Of a stretch of 64,000 bases of DNA, positions 46,401 through 58,090 are shown in pieces. Numbering within the stretch: the stretch's first letter is position 1; every line of letters starts with the position of its first letter. Source of the stretch: Helichrysum umbraculigerum (lineage: Eukaryota > Streptophyta > Magnoliopsida > Asterales > Asteraceae); contig CATIUR010000005.1 of assembly GCA_949592205.1 (NCBI GenBank), positions 109,505,777-109,569,776 of the forward strand. The letters run 5' to 3'. The notes under the pieces were generated by a model, which saw only the letters and a program-made list of their open reading frames with translations, made no database searches and was not told the origin of the DNA. The position numbers and the translations under genes are program-made.

Positions 46401-47072
46401 AACAGAAAATTGTGCAACCAAATCAGTAACCTGTTTATTTAAAACAAGTTGCACAAATCTTGGATACATTATAAACATATCCTTCTTACCCTTGGTTATG
46501 TTTCTAATCATGCCATCAAGTAGGTATTTGGAAAAATTATATTTTTGACCCGTAGCCAAGCACACAAGTGCATAGGCTATTTGTGTTCCAAATTCATTAT
46601 ATGCAGTTCTCTTAGATGACAAACAGTGAAGAATTGTATGGATTAAAAACTTCCATTGAGGGCTAAAGAATGATTTAAAAAATGTAAAACGTGTGTAATC
46701 ACCTTCATACCCCATTAATCGTAAATTGTCATACAAAACTGTGTCATCTAAGGAAGATATACCTATGGCATCTTCAAGAAGAAGAACTTCTCGTAACACT
46801 TCCTCTGTAACCACCACCTTGGTTTCTTGAACTTTTGAAACCACTTGATCTTTACCCGCAACCACTTCTAATTTGGCATTCTTCCAAAACTCGTTTAAAT
46901 GACCTCTTGAAACCCTTGGAGATACGGTAAGCGCATGAAATATATAACTTGCACGAAGAAAATCAATAATCTGTATAAATTTCTGTGCACTTGAGGGTTT
47001 CATCAGAAAAACAATCATGTTGTGTTCCTCATAAACACTCAGAGTTGAATCAGATGAAAAAGAAGACGCCAT
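43436..47072 (-). pseudogene. copia extra gene, intronless, broken by three stops and a frameshift
   Basis: One minus-strand frame runs from ATG 47072 to about 43700, interrupted by TAA at 44991-44993, TAG at 44748-44750 and TAG at 43947-43949. A frameshift near 43700-43730 links it to the last piece ending at 43436. Parts: the N-terminal domain (about residues 1-235; EFW, RLMGY, QWKFLIH, YNFSKYLLDGM); a basic cluster (KPKKRKLKQ) like a nuclear signal; a coiled coil (KLAEQAAKIVEQKK to VLENVVVKYL); an acidic region; a Thr/Ala-rich low-complexity stretch; a long charged helix (EKEKEERTKAEEL); and a C-terminal domain (FDVYDMYKIALEKDVKLI, WEWLRMMFEPELYGE). The layout equals the spliced + strand gene at 5438-9694, but no intron signals are needed. 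Function unknown. Confidence 0.85.
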
Positions 47073-47709
47073 GAACGTAAATTGATTGTTGAAGAAGAAG
47101 TGATTTGATTGTGAATGTAATTGCAGTGGTTATAAGAGAAAATATGAAAACGTAATAATAAATTGAAGTGTTTTAGGTCTAAATACTGTTAGTTATAAGA
47201 GTAGTACCAAGCCCTAGAAAATAGAACCAACAGTGGCACTGTCCAGTATAACTGACAGTGGGAAGTATAAGAAATACCTAACAGTGGGACACACTTGATT
47301 TTTCAAACACTAAACGACAATAATACTTATAAAGCTAACAGCATCTACTAGAACTAGCAGAGGCAACCGACCAAGGTAACCAAAACTTAGTACTAGCAGT
47401 GCCAAACACTTAGCTTTATAATGAATTTTTTTTTTCACCAAAAAAAAAAAAATGTTAGTTCCAGTAGTAGCAATGTCTTCTGACAGTGGCTAGGAACCTG
47501 CACAGTGGTTAGCTAAAAACCAAAAACAGTGGCTATAACTTTACACAAATGTACAAGCAGTGGCAGCTTTGTAAAGACAGTGGCTAGAATGTTCTAACAG
47601 TGGTACCCACTGAAAGCACAGTAAAGCTACAGTGGTAAACACTTAGAACTTGAAGCACTATTCTTTATAAAGAACCACTGTTAGTATCAATTCTAATTCC
47701 AAACATAGT
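47073..47709 (-). other. spacer between copia pol and extra gene
   Basis: No gene is seen. It is packed with CAGTGG-containing words (CTAACAGTGG, GACAGTGGC; about 15 in 500 bp), also found in the LTR and in the extra gene. An A/T homopolymer patch lies at 47428-47451. Confidence 0.7.
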
Positions 47710-48374
47710 TTAAGTTAGATTGATCATTCCAATACTGGTGACCAAAAATGTAAACCTTCCCACATCGAAAGCCTTTGTGAAAAGATCTGCATATTGATTA
47801 TCAGTATGAATTTTAAAAATTTAGATCAATCTCTTTTTATTACAATCTCTAATGAAGTGATATCTAATTTCAATATGTTTAGTCTTAGAATGCTTAACAG
47901 GATTGTTAATGATACTAATTGCAGAGTTATTATCAATATAAATAGGAGTATTTAGAAAAGTCAGACCATAATCCAGCATTTGATTCTGAATCCAAAGTAC
48001 TTGAGCATAGCAGCTTGATGCAGCAACATACTCTGCCTCTGCTGTTGAAGTGGATACTGTGGTTTGCTTCTTGCATTGCCATGACACCAATCTTTCTCCT
48101 AGAAATTGACACCCTCCTGAGGTAGACTTTCTGTCCAAATTCTCACCACCATAATCACTATCTGTGAAAGCCATGAGTTCAAAGGAAGAACTCTTTGGAT
48201 ACCAAAGGCCCAATTGTGGTTGACCCTTTAAATATCTAAAGATCCTTTTCACTGGATATAGATGTAATTGCTTGGGATTGGATTGATATCTAGCACATAC
48301 ACACATAGCAAACATAATGTCTGGTCTGAAAGAGGTGAGATACATGAGAGAACCAATCATAGATCTGTAGAGAT
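47710..48374 (-). pseudogene. copia pol C-terminal part (RNase H), truncated
   Basis: It reads LYRSMIGSLMYLTSFRPDIM, VKRIFRYLKGQPQLGLWYP, FTDSDYGGENLDRKSTSG, STAEAEYVAASS, YIDNNSAISI and KHIEIRYHFIRD, all copia RNase H landmarks. A TAA at 47821-47823 interrupts the frame; the same frame continues through YADLFTKAFDVGRF to the natural stop at 47710. The upstream side is cut at 48375 by another element with TSD candidate GAGAT (48370-48374). Confidence 0.88.
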
Positions 48375-50072
48375 TGTTGACGTTGTCAACGGGTGGTTTT
48401 AAAAAATTTATAATTGCTGGGGTCTAAGTGTGACTTACTAGTACTGAACCAAATGGTTAGTAGGCGGTAAGTTGGACCTAGAGTCATTCTTAAAAAGAAA
48501 CTGAATTGAAACGGAGGTGATCCAATCAATCTTTCTTTTCTAGTAAATGTTTTAAAAGAGTGCGTTGGGGGTTTTGGTTCAGTTAATTAAGTAAACTAAA
48601 TAAAGCGAATAAAATGTAATAAGATGTTAGATAATACAAATTAGTATTTGTTGTGAGTTCGTTAGTTAATAATCATGGGATGATGACTCTTACGGGAAAA
48701 CGATTGACTAAATTGGGTTGCTTATGAGATTCATTAACTTTTGGTATAACCAATAGATTCCTTATTAGTCGGTTATCAACTAATATGTCACAAGGAACTA
48801 AGGTATCAAGATTCTGACCAGACAGACAATGCTCAACTCTCCACACTCTCCTGTGAGGGAGTCAGTGGCCCATATTATTGAACGTATTCGCTCGTGGACG
48901 AAGGAATATAGTAGCAAGTCCATAACATGTCTACCCGTTCTTAATACCACAATGATTATGAATACATTAAACAACTGACTTAGAACTTGTGTCCAGACTT
49001 ATTTAATCAATTTCTACCAATGAGACTTAAGCGTGATAAACGAGGGAAAGCATTTAGGTTTCTTGCATACCGTACTTTAGGTTTCATGGTTTTAGGAAAA
49101 AGTATTGGTTTAAGTTGGATTTCAAACTTGCCTTTCTTAATACAATTAACAAATCCCTAGGTTTTCGTAAATGATTATTTAGCCTGTAGCCTACCTAATC
49201 TAATCTAATCTAAACTAAAACAACTAATTAAAATGCTGACGGCTTTTTACAGAAAGTTAAACCCAGACCATGTCGAAAAATACTATGGTAGCTCACAACG
49301 TATTTAATCGTTTACCGATGTTTCCGTTGTGAGTTTAGTTGCTTCGCGATGTTCACATGATAAGTACAATACTCATGGCAAGTCCACGTAATCACATTGC
49401 ATTTTATAATGCTTGCATGACGTTACATTTAAAAACATAGTTTTTACACAGATAACTATTGACCGAGTATTGAGGTTCGCGACTCCTCTTTACAGGGTTA
49501 CAATCACATTTGTTAATCGAAAGGCGAATGTAAGTTTTAGGTTTAAAATCACAAGATAAGTCCGTTCACAAAGTTTCCAATTTTATAACGTCGATCCATA
49601 ATACAACTACCTTCGGTCGTTACCGGCTTCCATATATTTGTACTATGCTCAAAAGCATTTCCAATACTATACCGAGTAATCAGTCGAATCAGGGCCATCG
49701 TATTATTTCACGACGTATTTAAAGTCATCCCACAATTATATATACTAACTACATTACAACAAATACAATAGTAATCTACTCGCTAATTATGGCATAAACG
49801 ATATCTAACGTAATTAAAGCAAACATATTTAATTAAGATAGATAATGATAGAAATAACCGAGATTAATATGTGAGAAGGAATAGACTTGAATTAATGAGC
49901 GTAACTCCAAGCGTACACTAAAGATTACAAAACGTTCCTAGCTTTCTTTATACTCTAAACAAAATGCTAAACTAATCTAATGCTAAATTTAAAGTAAGAA
50001 AATAGAATGAGAAAGTAAGAAAGTAATATGACTAGTGCATATGGGACATTTTGAAATGGAGCCTTAAGCCTC

Positions 50073-50082
50073 CTATTTATAG
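50073..50082 (-). promoter_or_regulatory. TATA box of Tat/Athila-like LTR
   Basis: Minus-strand CTATAAATAGGAGGC, with short inverted repeats on both sides (GAGCCAAAGCTC and GGAGCCTTAAGGCTCC-like). Confidence 0.65.
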
Positions 50083-50141
50083 GTGAGCTTTGGCTCACAT
50101 TAGCATCAAGAGGTGCATGTTAGTTAAAGGTAGCCAAAAGG

Positions 50142-50219
50142 GTGCACCAGGTACAGTACAACACGAAAAGTAGGCGCACCGGGTACTGTACAACACGAAA
50201 AGTAGGCGCACCAGGTACC
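50142..50219 (-). repeat. 32-bp tandem repeat in LTR
   Basis: Two full units and a partial third, each with GCACCRGGTAC, GTACAACACG and AAAAGTAG. Confidence 0.85.
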
Positions 50220-50790
50220 AAAAGTTTCCAAAAACGGAGACCGAGGCGGGTACGGGATGGCCGGCGGCGGCTCGCCCACCCCCGCCCCGTTTCGCCGTCT
50301 TTTGCTTCGTTTCTCGATTCGTGCGTGTTTTCTTCGTTATGCGTCCGTTTGCGTCGATTCTCTTTTTGTTGGATTCGTAATTCAAAAACGAAGATTTTGA
50401 CATAGGATAGGCCTTGAGATGAGGTCCCTAGCTCCAGATATTGCGTATGAATCATTTGGATCTTCTGGCGAGCGTAGAATCTTCATTCTTTATCCGTTTT
50501 AGTTGATTCTTCTTCCGTTGGATTCGTATTTTGAAAACGAACATCTTGGACAGAATGGATGTTGGTGGAGGGTATTTTAGTCTTGAAATCTCGTTTTGAT
50601 GCCTTGAATCTTCAAACGTGTGTGGAATCTTCGTTTTTCATCCGTTTTGCTTGATTTTTATCGTGCAACCTTGTTTTGACCATCTTGGCATAATGTTACT
50701 GATTTGTGCTATATTTGAGTGAAAATGCCAAGGATCGTTCTAGAATGAGAGAGATATCGGTAGTAAAACATGACTTTTTACGCGATATCA

Positions 50791-52403
50791 AGTATCCCAC
50801 ACTTAGAACTTTTGCTTGTCCTCAAGCAAACTCATTTTCAACACGGTTAAAGATAAGCAGATAATGAAATATTTTAAGTCGGAATTCTTTACTAAAGGGG
50901 TATTTGAAAAAAATAAAGATATTTGATTTTTTTGAAAGCAAGGTTGTAATCTTTAGGAGCATGCTTTTGATCTTTGATCTTTGATCTTTGATACATGACT
51001 AGGCGATCCTCTCAAGGCGGTCACTCCAATCACTCAAAGTGTTTAGGGTTTCCTATTCTGGTATTATCAATCACTCAGAACGCCAGCCATGCATCGTTTA
51101 TCGTCATAGGCTTGATCGAGAATCAAATCGTTACCTTTTTGAGTGAGCGTGAAGTCGATTTAGCCACAATCATTCTAGGGGAGTGATGTAAGGTTTTGGT
51201 GATGTGAGAGGGGGTTTTGTTGGGTTTTTCATAGGTTTTCTTTTTGGTGAAGCGGAAAGCTGAAATTTTTGAATTTTCGGGAGGGTTGACGCCTTTTCTT
51301 TTGAGAGGAGTCTTTTTTTTTTCTCCATTTGACTTTCTTTTCTTTGAATTTTCTCGGATATTTTTCTTTCTTTGATGTCATATCCTTGTGACTTCTCTTC
51401 TTTCATCTTTGGAACTTCTTATGAAGTTTGAGGGATGCTTTTGAGTAGGTAAGGGGTTACGTGTTTATTTTGGGGTGTATAGAAGGGTTCAAGAATGATG
51501 TGATTCGATCTCCTTTTTACTCACTAGTTTGGCTTCGAAATGCATTACAAGAGCAAGTTCTGATTCTAAACGCATACATCGGCACACTCAAGAATCAAAA
51601 AAGTGAAGCATTAGAAGAGAATGCTTTTCATATGGCTCAAGATCCCTCACGAATCGAAAGTTGGTTTGTTGTGTGCTTAGTCATGCGATGCTCTTTATGG
51701 GATTTTTAAACCTGTTTTTTAAAAGACTTTGTATTTTATTTTTTCTTCTTCCCCAAAGTAAATCATTCCTTAAAATTTTTCATTTTCAACATATTTTTAA
51801 CTTAATTTTGAAAAATTTTGTTTACTTTTATGGGAAAGCAAGGTCTTATAAAGAGCAACGATTTTAGAATCAAGTATATACCAATGTCCATTTAACAGTA
51901 GTGCAACTACTGCTATCCCACACTTAAAGGAACATCGTCCTCGATGTTATACTCAACTCTGAATGGGGTAAAATCCCACACTTAGGGTTTTAAACATCTA
52001 AGGTTCATTCTTTTAGTGTGTGTGTTGGGTTTGAATCCCACACTTAGTGATAAGCATAATGGATATGGCATATTTAAAATGAATGAAAGAGATGGCATAA
52101 AAGTACTCCCCGGTAGTTGCAGTATTCCTTTGGTTGCATCTGCCGGTCTTTGTCTTCTCTGGGGCATTTTTGATCTAGTCTTTTTGTGATTGGTCTCGTG
52201 AGTGTGAACACGTCGGATATACTATTCTTCGGTTGTTGATGCTTCATTGCAGGCCGGAGCATTCTTTGTATGATCCGAGTGTGAAAGATAGTCGGAGATT
52301 TCATCACTTCTTGGAAAGTAAATATGCAGAAATGTAAAAACACGTGTTGCCTCCCGAGAAGCGCTCTTTTAAAGTCGAGAGCTCGACTTAGTCCTTTTCT
52401 TCT
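50791..52403 (-). other. 3' non-coding part with hairpin and four polypurine-like words
   Basis: CTAAGTGTGGGA (minus strand) or a close form lies at 50795-50806, 51916-51926, 51974-51985 and 52036-52047. A perfect hairpin TTTGCTTG-TCCT-CAAGCAAA is at 50811-50830. Between 51170 and 51400 the sequence is T/C-rich with no credible gene. Confidence 0.65.
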
Positions 52404-53945
52404 TCAGATGATGCTTGATGCATCCGTAGTGGTGGCGTGGTCACTGTGGTTTCTTGGTAGAGAGTATAGTGGTGGATAGTATTGTAGGAATTGCTCTATC
52501 ATGTCAGCAATGAGAGTTGGTGGGTTGGTGGATAGCATTCTGAAGCTTTTGAAGTGATCGGTGGTGAGTCGGTCGAGAATTGCCATTCCATAGCAGATGT
52601 ATCGAACTGCCCTTGTGACTGGTCCGTTAGGGTCAATTCGAGTGCAGGTGTAAGTTCGAACGATTTCACGCTGTAGGTGGTTTCTTCCTATCAAGGCGAT
52701 TAAAGCCATGAATTCGGTTTTCACTTCTTTAAAATCATTAGCCCAAGGGTCTCCTCTGAAAGATCTGGTTGCTTGGCACACTTGTCTGATTAGTTGATGT
52801 TGCTCGCGGTTGAAAGGAAAATCCGAGTCGGTGAAGATGCAGATTAGCTTGCTGAATATCTCACGATATCCATCACGATGAGCATCGATCTCTTCCACTT
52901 CTTCAGTGTACATTCCGCGAAGTCGACTTACTACATATTATGCTAAGTTGACTTGTGACATATGTGAAAAGACTATTGGTATGTCACGAGTGTCTTCTTC
53001 AAATGCCGACTGGTTCAGCTCGTCAATTATCAGCTCCACATGATGACCAATGGTGGAGTGAATGAAGATCCTATAATTCTCTGTGGCTGTGAGGTGCTCT
53101 CCAGTCTCGATGAGATCTAGAAGGGTTCTAAGATCTCCCACCATTCTGATGTCGGCATAGTTCTGTGGATTTCCAGTTGCTTTTTCAAGATGAGTCCTCA
53201 TGGATGCCAGTGTAGCCTTCTGACTTGCGGAATAAGGAAAAGCTGATCCGGCTAAAGCGCAATATACTTTTTGGTATATTTGCCTTTGGTTGCTGTAGAA
53301 CTCGACTTCTCCCATTGGGTGGTTAGGTCTTTCGGGCTGTTGAGCTTCTCTGTTGAGTTGTTCTTGAAGGGAATCGGAGAATGCTTGAATATGTCGGATT
53401 AGAGTCTGGGGTACTGGTTTTCCATGATTGGCGAGGTATGAATCATACTCTCGATCAATTTGCCTTATCAGGTTTCTTTGGGCGGTGGTATAGTTGTTGG
53501 TTGACTCTTTGATAGCCTCCACAATGACGCGCACATCTTGATTCTCATCAATTAGGTTAATCATTTCTTCGTGAGTGTCTATGAAAGGGATCTCTAATCT
53601 GTCGGTTGTGACGGCAAGGGAATTTGGTGGAGCAAGAGGAGGTTGTGGAATAGAGCGTTCATCAGGAGTGATGTTGACGTAGTCGTCATCACATTCACTG
53701 TTGCAGTCGGAGTCTTTGTCACGTGAATCGTGAAATTGGTGAAGTTCTTCGTCTGAAGGTGCGTTGTTGAAGGGTCGAGAACTATCGATTTCGATGGTTC
53801 GGACTTCAGTTGTTAGGTCATGGATGTTCTCTTCGGCAAAGCTTCCTGGTTGACGTGCCTTGTATGCTGAAATTCTCTGGAGTAGTTTGGCATACTGGTC
53901 TGGGTGTGGTGATAATCGGAGTCCTTCTTCAAAAGTTTCTATGTA
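52404..53945 (-). pseudogene. unknown ORF with tandem repeated domain, in place of pol
   Basis: It is in frame with the protease ORF and separated from it only by TGA 53946-53948; another stop (TAA 52938-52940) splits it. Between the stops the frame is open. After an acidic Ser/Asp/Glu-rich stretch (HQFHDSRDKDSDCNSECDDD) come two clear copies and one weaker copy of a helical module of about 100 residues. Copy 2 has EVEFYSNQRQIYQKVY, AFPYSASQKATL, LLDLIETGEHL and YRIFIHSTIG. Copy 3 has EVEEIDAHRDGYREIF, DFPFNREQHQLI, LIALIGRNHL and YTCTRIDPNG. A weaker copy 1 has YTTAQRNLIRQIDREYD. I do not recognise the domain; it has no RT or integrase motif. Position suggests part of a polyprotein or a captured sequence. 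Confidence 0.6.
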
Positions 53946-55130
53946 TCAGAGTCGGGTTCTGGTGAATGGTTTTGACGGATCGAGATAGGAATTAAGGATG
54001 TTTCCCATTCTTTTAAGATGAGAGGATCTGAGCTCTTGACGGATGACTCCGTAATCAACTGATTCTTCAGATGAAGAGTAATCATCGCAGTTTTGTATCC
54101 TTTTAACTTCGGCCATTTGTGGCAAATCAGTGTGATCTTCATCTTCTTCCATTTCTTCCTCTTCCTCTTCTTCTTCCTCCTCAGGATCAGATTCAATTTC
54201 TTCATCTGCTTCTTCGTATTCTTCCTCTTCTGGGTCGTATTCGGTGTCAGAAATGAGAACTGATGATCGGGTGAGTTGCGGTTCCTCCTCTGGTTCTGAT
54301 TCATCATCGGAACAGACTTTTCCTGTAGATATAGCACAACATTCTTCCTCTTTTGGGTTGCATTCCGGTTGGTAGATCTTGTAAGTGATGCTTTCACCAT
54401 GCAATCGTAAAACAATCGTGTGGTTATACACATCAATCACTGCTCTAGCTGTATTCATGAATGGTCTTCCAAGGATAATTGGGATGTTTATGTCCTCGTG
54501 GATATCCATTACCACGAAATCCGTTGGAAAGAAAAATTTATCAACTTGAACAAGGACATTCTCAGCTATTCCTTTGGGGTATCTAACAGATTGGTCGGCT
54601 AGCTGGACGGTCATCTTAGTAGGTTTCAAGTTTTCAAGTTCTAGCCTCTTAAACAGGGAGTAGGGCATAAGGTTAACGCTGGCTCCTAAGTCGGTTAAAG
54701 CGCTCATATTTCCGGAATTGTAGATAGAACAAGGGAGTGTAAATCTACCAGTATCTCCTAATTTTTCGGGAAGGCTATTTTTAAGTAGGGCTGAAGTTTC
54801 AGAACTAAGGGGAATGTTGTTCATTTCAGGCAATTTATCTTTGGTGGATAGCAATTTTCTAATATACTTATTACGACCAGGAACTCTAGACATGGTATCA
54901 AGGAATTTTCCATCTAACTTAAAGGATGACGGTTTCTTAGGTTGAACTTTAAGTCTAGCAGGGTAAGGAATTCTAACCTCTTTGTTCATTGTTTCCACAG
55001 CTGGTATCTTGACCTTTGTTTCTTCCTTTACTGGAACAGCAGCAGGTGGAGTAGTAGCTGCTTCCTTTGGTGTTGTAAGTTGCTTTGCTTCCTCAACATG
55101 CGGATTTTGAACTGTGTTGCTAGGCAAACT
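53946..55130 (-). pseudogene. Athila/Tat gag C terminus and aspartic protease, 5' truncated
   Basis: The frame is cut by an LTR at 55131; the first residues of the apparent 417-residue frame are LTR-derived. It reads a gag tail (YPARLKVQPKKPSSFKLD), a helical region (NSLPEKLGDTGRFTLPCS), then the protease: DLGASVNLMPYSLFKRL (catalytic Asp), TVQLADQSVRYPKGI, VDKFFFPTDFVVMD and IPIILGRPFMNTARAVID. This matches the Athila/Tat protease pattern. A long Glu-rich acidic tail follows (about 20 Glu near 54130-54250), not typical for the family as I know it. It ends at TGA 53946-53948, and the same frame stays open beyond, suggesting a longer former polyprotein. Confidence 0.8.
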
Positions 55131-56055
55131 TGTGACACCCCCAAATTTGATGATTTGCGGAAGCTCGATTTGGGTGTCACTAATCAATATACAAATCACA
55201 TAAGATATAATGAACGACCACTATATGCGTCGTTTTAAACTTGTATTAATAAAATAAACGTTTACATCAAAATAATGTTACATTAGCTCGGTTCCTGAAA
55301 TTGAGAGATTACATAGCATAATTACTTTTACAAAATATAATAATGCAATCAAATCTCTAGTTGTATGTATGATGACTCGAGCTAAAAGTCCCTGCTTGTG
55401 CAGCCAACCTACTGCTGGGTACCTGTGATAAATACTAAAATGGGTCAGCGAAAACGCTGGTGAGCTCACAGGTTTGTATGTCAATGTATAGTTGTAAGAA
55501 CCGCAAGATTTATATTGAATTTAAAATGCAATTAAGCAAAATAAAAGTTATACAATCCATGAGCACATAGTCTGAGCTTAACTTGAGCGCTAGGTCCAAT
55601 TAAGGAAACCTAACTGATTTGGCTCCTACGAGTGTCTAATCCACACTCGTCTTCCCAAATGCTAATACATCCGTTTGACCGGTTAGTGCGTGCTAACCCG
55701 GATGAGGATTGTCAATCCCATATGATATCATATACTAACATTCACGCTAAAATATTAGAGACTATGCTATAGAGGACTTTAAATTGATTAGCTTGAAACT
55801 CATGTAGTATTTGAAGGTTGGTACTTGCGTTCTACTTGTAAAACAAAATAGAGTAGTAATATCACACCCCTAGTTGTAAAATAGTGAAAATGGGGCCATG
55901 AAACTCACCTGAGTCTTGAAGTGTTTAATTTAATAAACTTGAAGTAATTGGCTGTGAATTGGTGTCCAAAGGCTTGAAACCTGAATGTGTCCACGACACT
56001 TGATTTGTTATTAATTGTACTGGTATCTCGAAAGACTACCATTGAAGTTGCTATA

Positions 56056-56160
<105 letters not shown>

Positions 56161-56445
56161 AAATTACTACGATTTGGTTGATTGTTTTGTTACAAGTTAC
56201 TACGACTTGTTTGATTGAATTGATACAAGTTACAACAACTTGTTTGATTGTAAAGTATGTTTTGAAAACGTGTACGGCCCGTTGGTGATTTAGTTGAAAT
56301 AATAATCTCGACATATCTATATTTGTTTGAAGTGTTATGCTTGAAAAACAAATTCCATCATGTTTGAAAAGTTGTATCGTATAAGTGTTTTGAAGTTGAT
56401 CAAGTTTGACACTTGGTGAAAAATGTGCTTACGGAATCTAAGTAC

Positions 56446-56534
56446 GGGGGTCCGGGGGCAGCGCCCCTGGTAGCGGGGTCCAAGGGGCGGCAGCCCCTGG
56501 CGGGGTCCAAGGGGCAGAGCCCCTGGTTGGGGTC
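56446..56534. repeat. GGGGTCCAAGGGGC triple repeat with hairpins
   Basis: Three units, each with a self-complementary core such as AGGGGC-AGA-GCCCCT. It is strongly GC-rich against an AT-rich background. Confidence 0.9.
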
Positions 56535-56684
56535 GAGCTGTCAGGTCAGCTTGGAAAATTTTTATTTCTACTATATTGCTTTAAGGAAAAACGCATCTGG
56601 ACTTGAATTTGGGGTGAAATCAAGTGATAAAATTTTGGTCTCGACATTTAGTAAAAAGTTGTAAATATCTGTTTTATGCGACAC

Positions 56685-56915
56685 AATATGCGACATAATA
56701 ATTTGTTATGCGACACAAGGGTTGTGTCGCATAAGTATGCGACACAATACCTATACGACACAAGGGTTGTGTCGCATAGGTTCGGAATGCTAAATCAATA
56801 GCGACATAGTGGTTGTGTCGTATAGAAATACGACATAGTTTGCGACACAATATTGTGTCGCATGGGTTGCGACACTAAAGGTTTGGTACGACACAAGATG
56901 CGACATAAAGGGTCT
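56685..56915 (-). repeat. GCGACACAA / TTGTGTCGC array
   Basis: About 14 degenerate copies in both orientations at the usual array position of this LTR type. Confidence 0.85.
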
Positions 56916-57782
56916 TATGTGTAACACCCGCCAAATTAGGACTAGTAATTAGTGCCTAATCATATGTTAATACATGTAATTAGTTCCTTGTTAGGCTAAT
57001 TAATGTATCGAATTTTATATATTGTTGAATATATACGAAAATGCGATTTGATTAAATCGTACGCAATTTAAATCGGATGTATTTCGATTCTATTTTATAT
57101 GGACGTTGGTGACAAAATTTTATTAAATAACGGGTTATGTCAAAAATATTATTATTATAATATTTCGTATCGTACAATCAGGAATTTCATAATTTAAAAC
57201 GTAAAACGCGCAAACCAAATAAAATAAATTACAACTTATAACTCAAAATAAAGTGATTAGTAAAATATTTAAATAAACTATCGCGTAAAAATTCGTAATT
57301 TAAAACTTATAATTAAAACGTAAAATAATTATTAAACGTCTAAACGACGGAGCAAACGAACACCACACGGAACGCGGGGCGAAAACTGGAAATGGGGATA
57401 AACCCCCACCTCCCATTTTCTTTCTTTCACTTTCTCTTTTTCTCTTTCTCTCTCTTTCACTTTTTCTCTCAAGTTTCATCATCACCACCACCTCCACTTT
57501 TCTATCGAAATCGACAAATAACAACATCAAACGGCCTTGGATCATACTACCCTTTTTGAAGAAAACAACCACCGCGACACGATCTATCATCCTATCTTTT
57601 CGGATTTCTCATCCGACACTTTGTAAGTTTCCGACAATTCCCGAAATCTCTCGTTTTTAAATGTTTTCACTTGTTAGTAGTTTGTAACAACTTATAATGT
57701 CCCTATAAGGGTTGGGTAAAAGTTTTGGACCGAACGGAAACCGAAAAACTCGTTTTCGACCCATTTTCCGGCCAACAGACCG

Positions 57783-58090
57783 CTACGTCGCATTTGGCCC
57801 GGAATCTATGCGACGTCAGCCTCTACGTCGCAAAACACCTCGTGACGTCGCATAGTGCGACGTCAGTCACAACGTCGCATTAAATTGTGACGTCGCATAT
57901 AGCGACGTCAGCCTTAACGTCGCCAATACCTCGCCACGTCGCACTTAGCGACGCAAGCCCCTGCGTCGCAGAAATCACCTACGTCGCATTAGCGACGTAG
58001 CACCCTACGTCGCATTAAATTGCGAAACGTCGCCTTTAGCGACGTCATGCTCTACGTCGCAATCCTATCTGCGACGTCGCACCCTACGTC
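57783..58090 (+). repeat. TACGTCGCA / GCGACGTCA array
   Basis: More than 20 copies of a CpG-rich word in both orientations. It is in the same LTR position as the arrays in the neighbouring LTRs but with a different word. Confidence 0.9.

Larger units (their letters stand above)
39956..48374 (-). mobile_element. minus-strand Ty1/copia element, 5' part beyond window
   Basis: Minus-strand order is pol tail, spacer, large extra gene, polypurine tract, 3' LTR. A gypsy solo LTR is nested in the 3' LTR, and a Tat/Athila-like element cuts pol at 48375. It has the same plan as the + copia element at the left edge but is only distantly related in sequence. Confidence 0.88.
48375..50790 (-). repeat. 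3' LTR of Tat/Athila-like element
   Basis: On the minus strand it starts at 50790 TGATATCGCGTAAAAAGTC and ends GTTGACAACGTCAACA at 48375 (2,416 bp). It has a TATA box at 50073-50082 and a 32-bp tandem repeat at 50142-50215. Its start resembles the solo LTR at 19736. Short frames here (50095-50455) are not genes. Confidence 0.75.
48375..55130 (-). mobile_element. Tat/Athila-like gypsy element with protease but no RT
   Basis: Minus-strand order is gag-protease part (55130-53946), unknown repeat-domain ORF (53945-52404), non-coding stretch with repeated polypurine-like words, 3' LTR (50790-48375). Protease motifs (DLGASVNLMP, IILGRPFM) are of the Athila/Tat type. No RT, RNase H or integrase lies between protease and LTR, so it is non-autonomous. 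The 5' end is cut off by another insertion at 55131. Confidence 0.75.

Noticed and set aside
50095..50455. Overlapping 87-111 codon frames on both strands
   Set aside because: LTR sequence near the TATA box and tandem repeat; no motif or support for translation.
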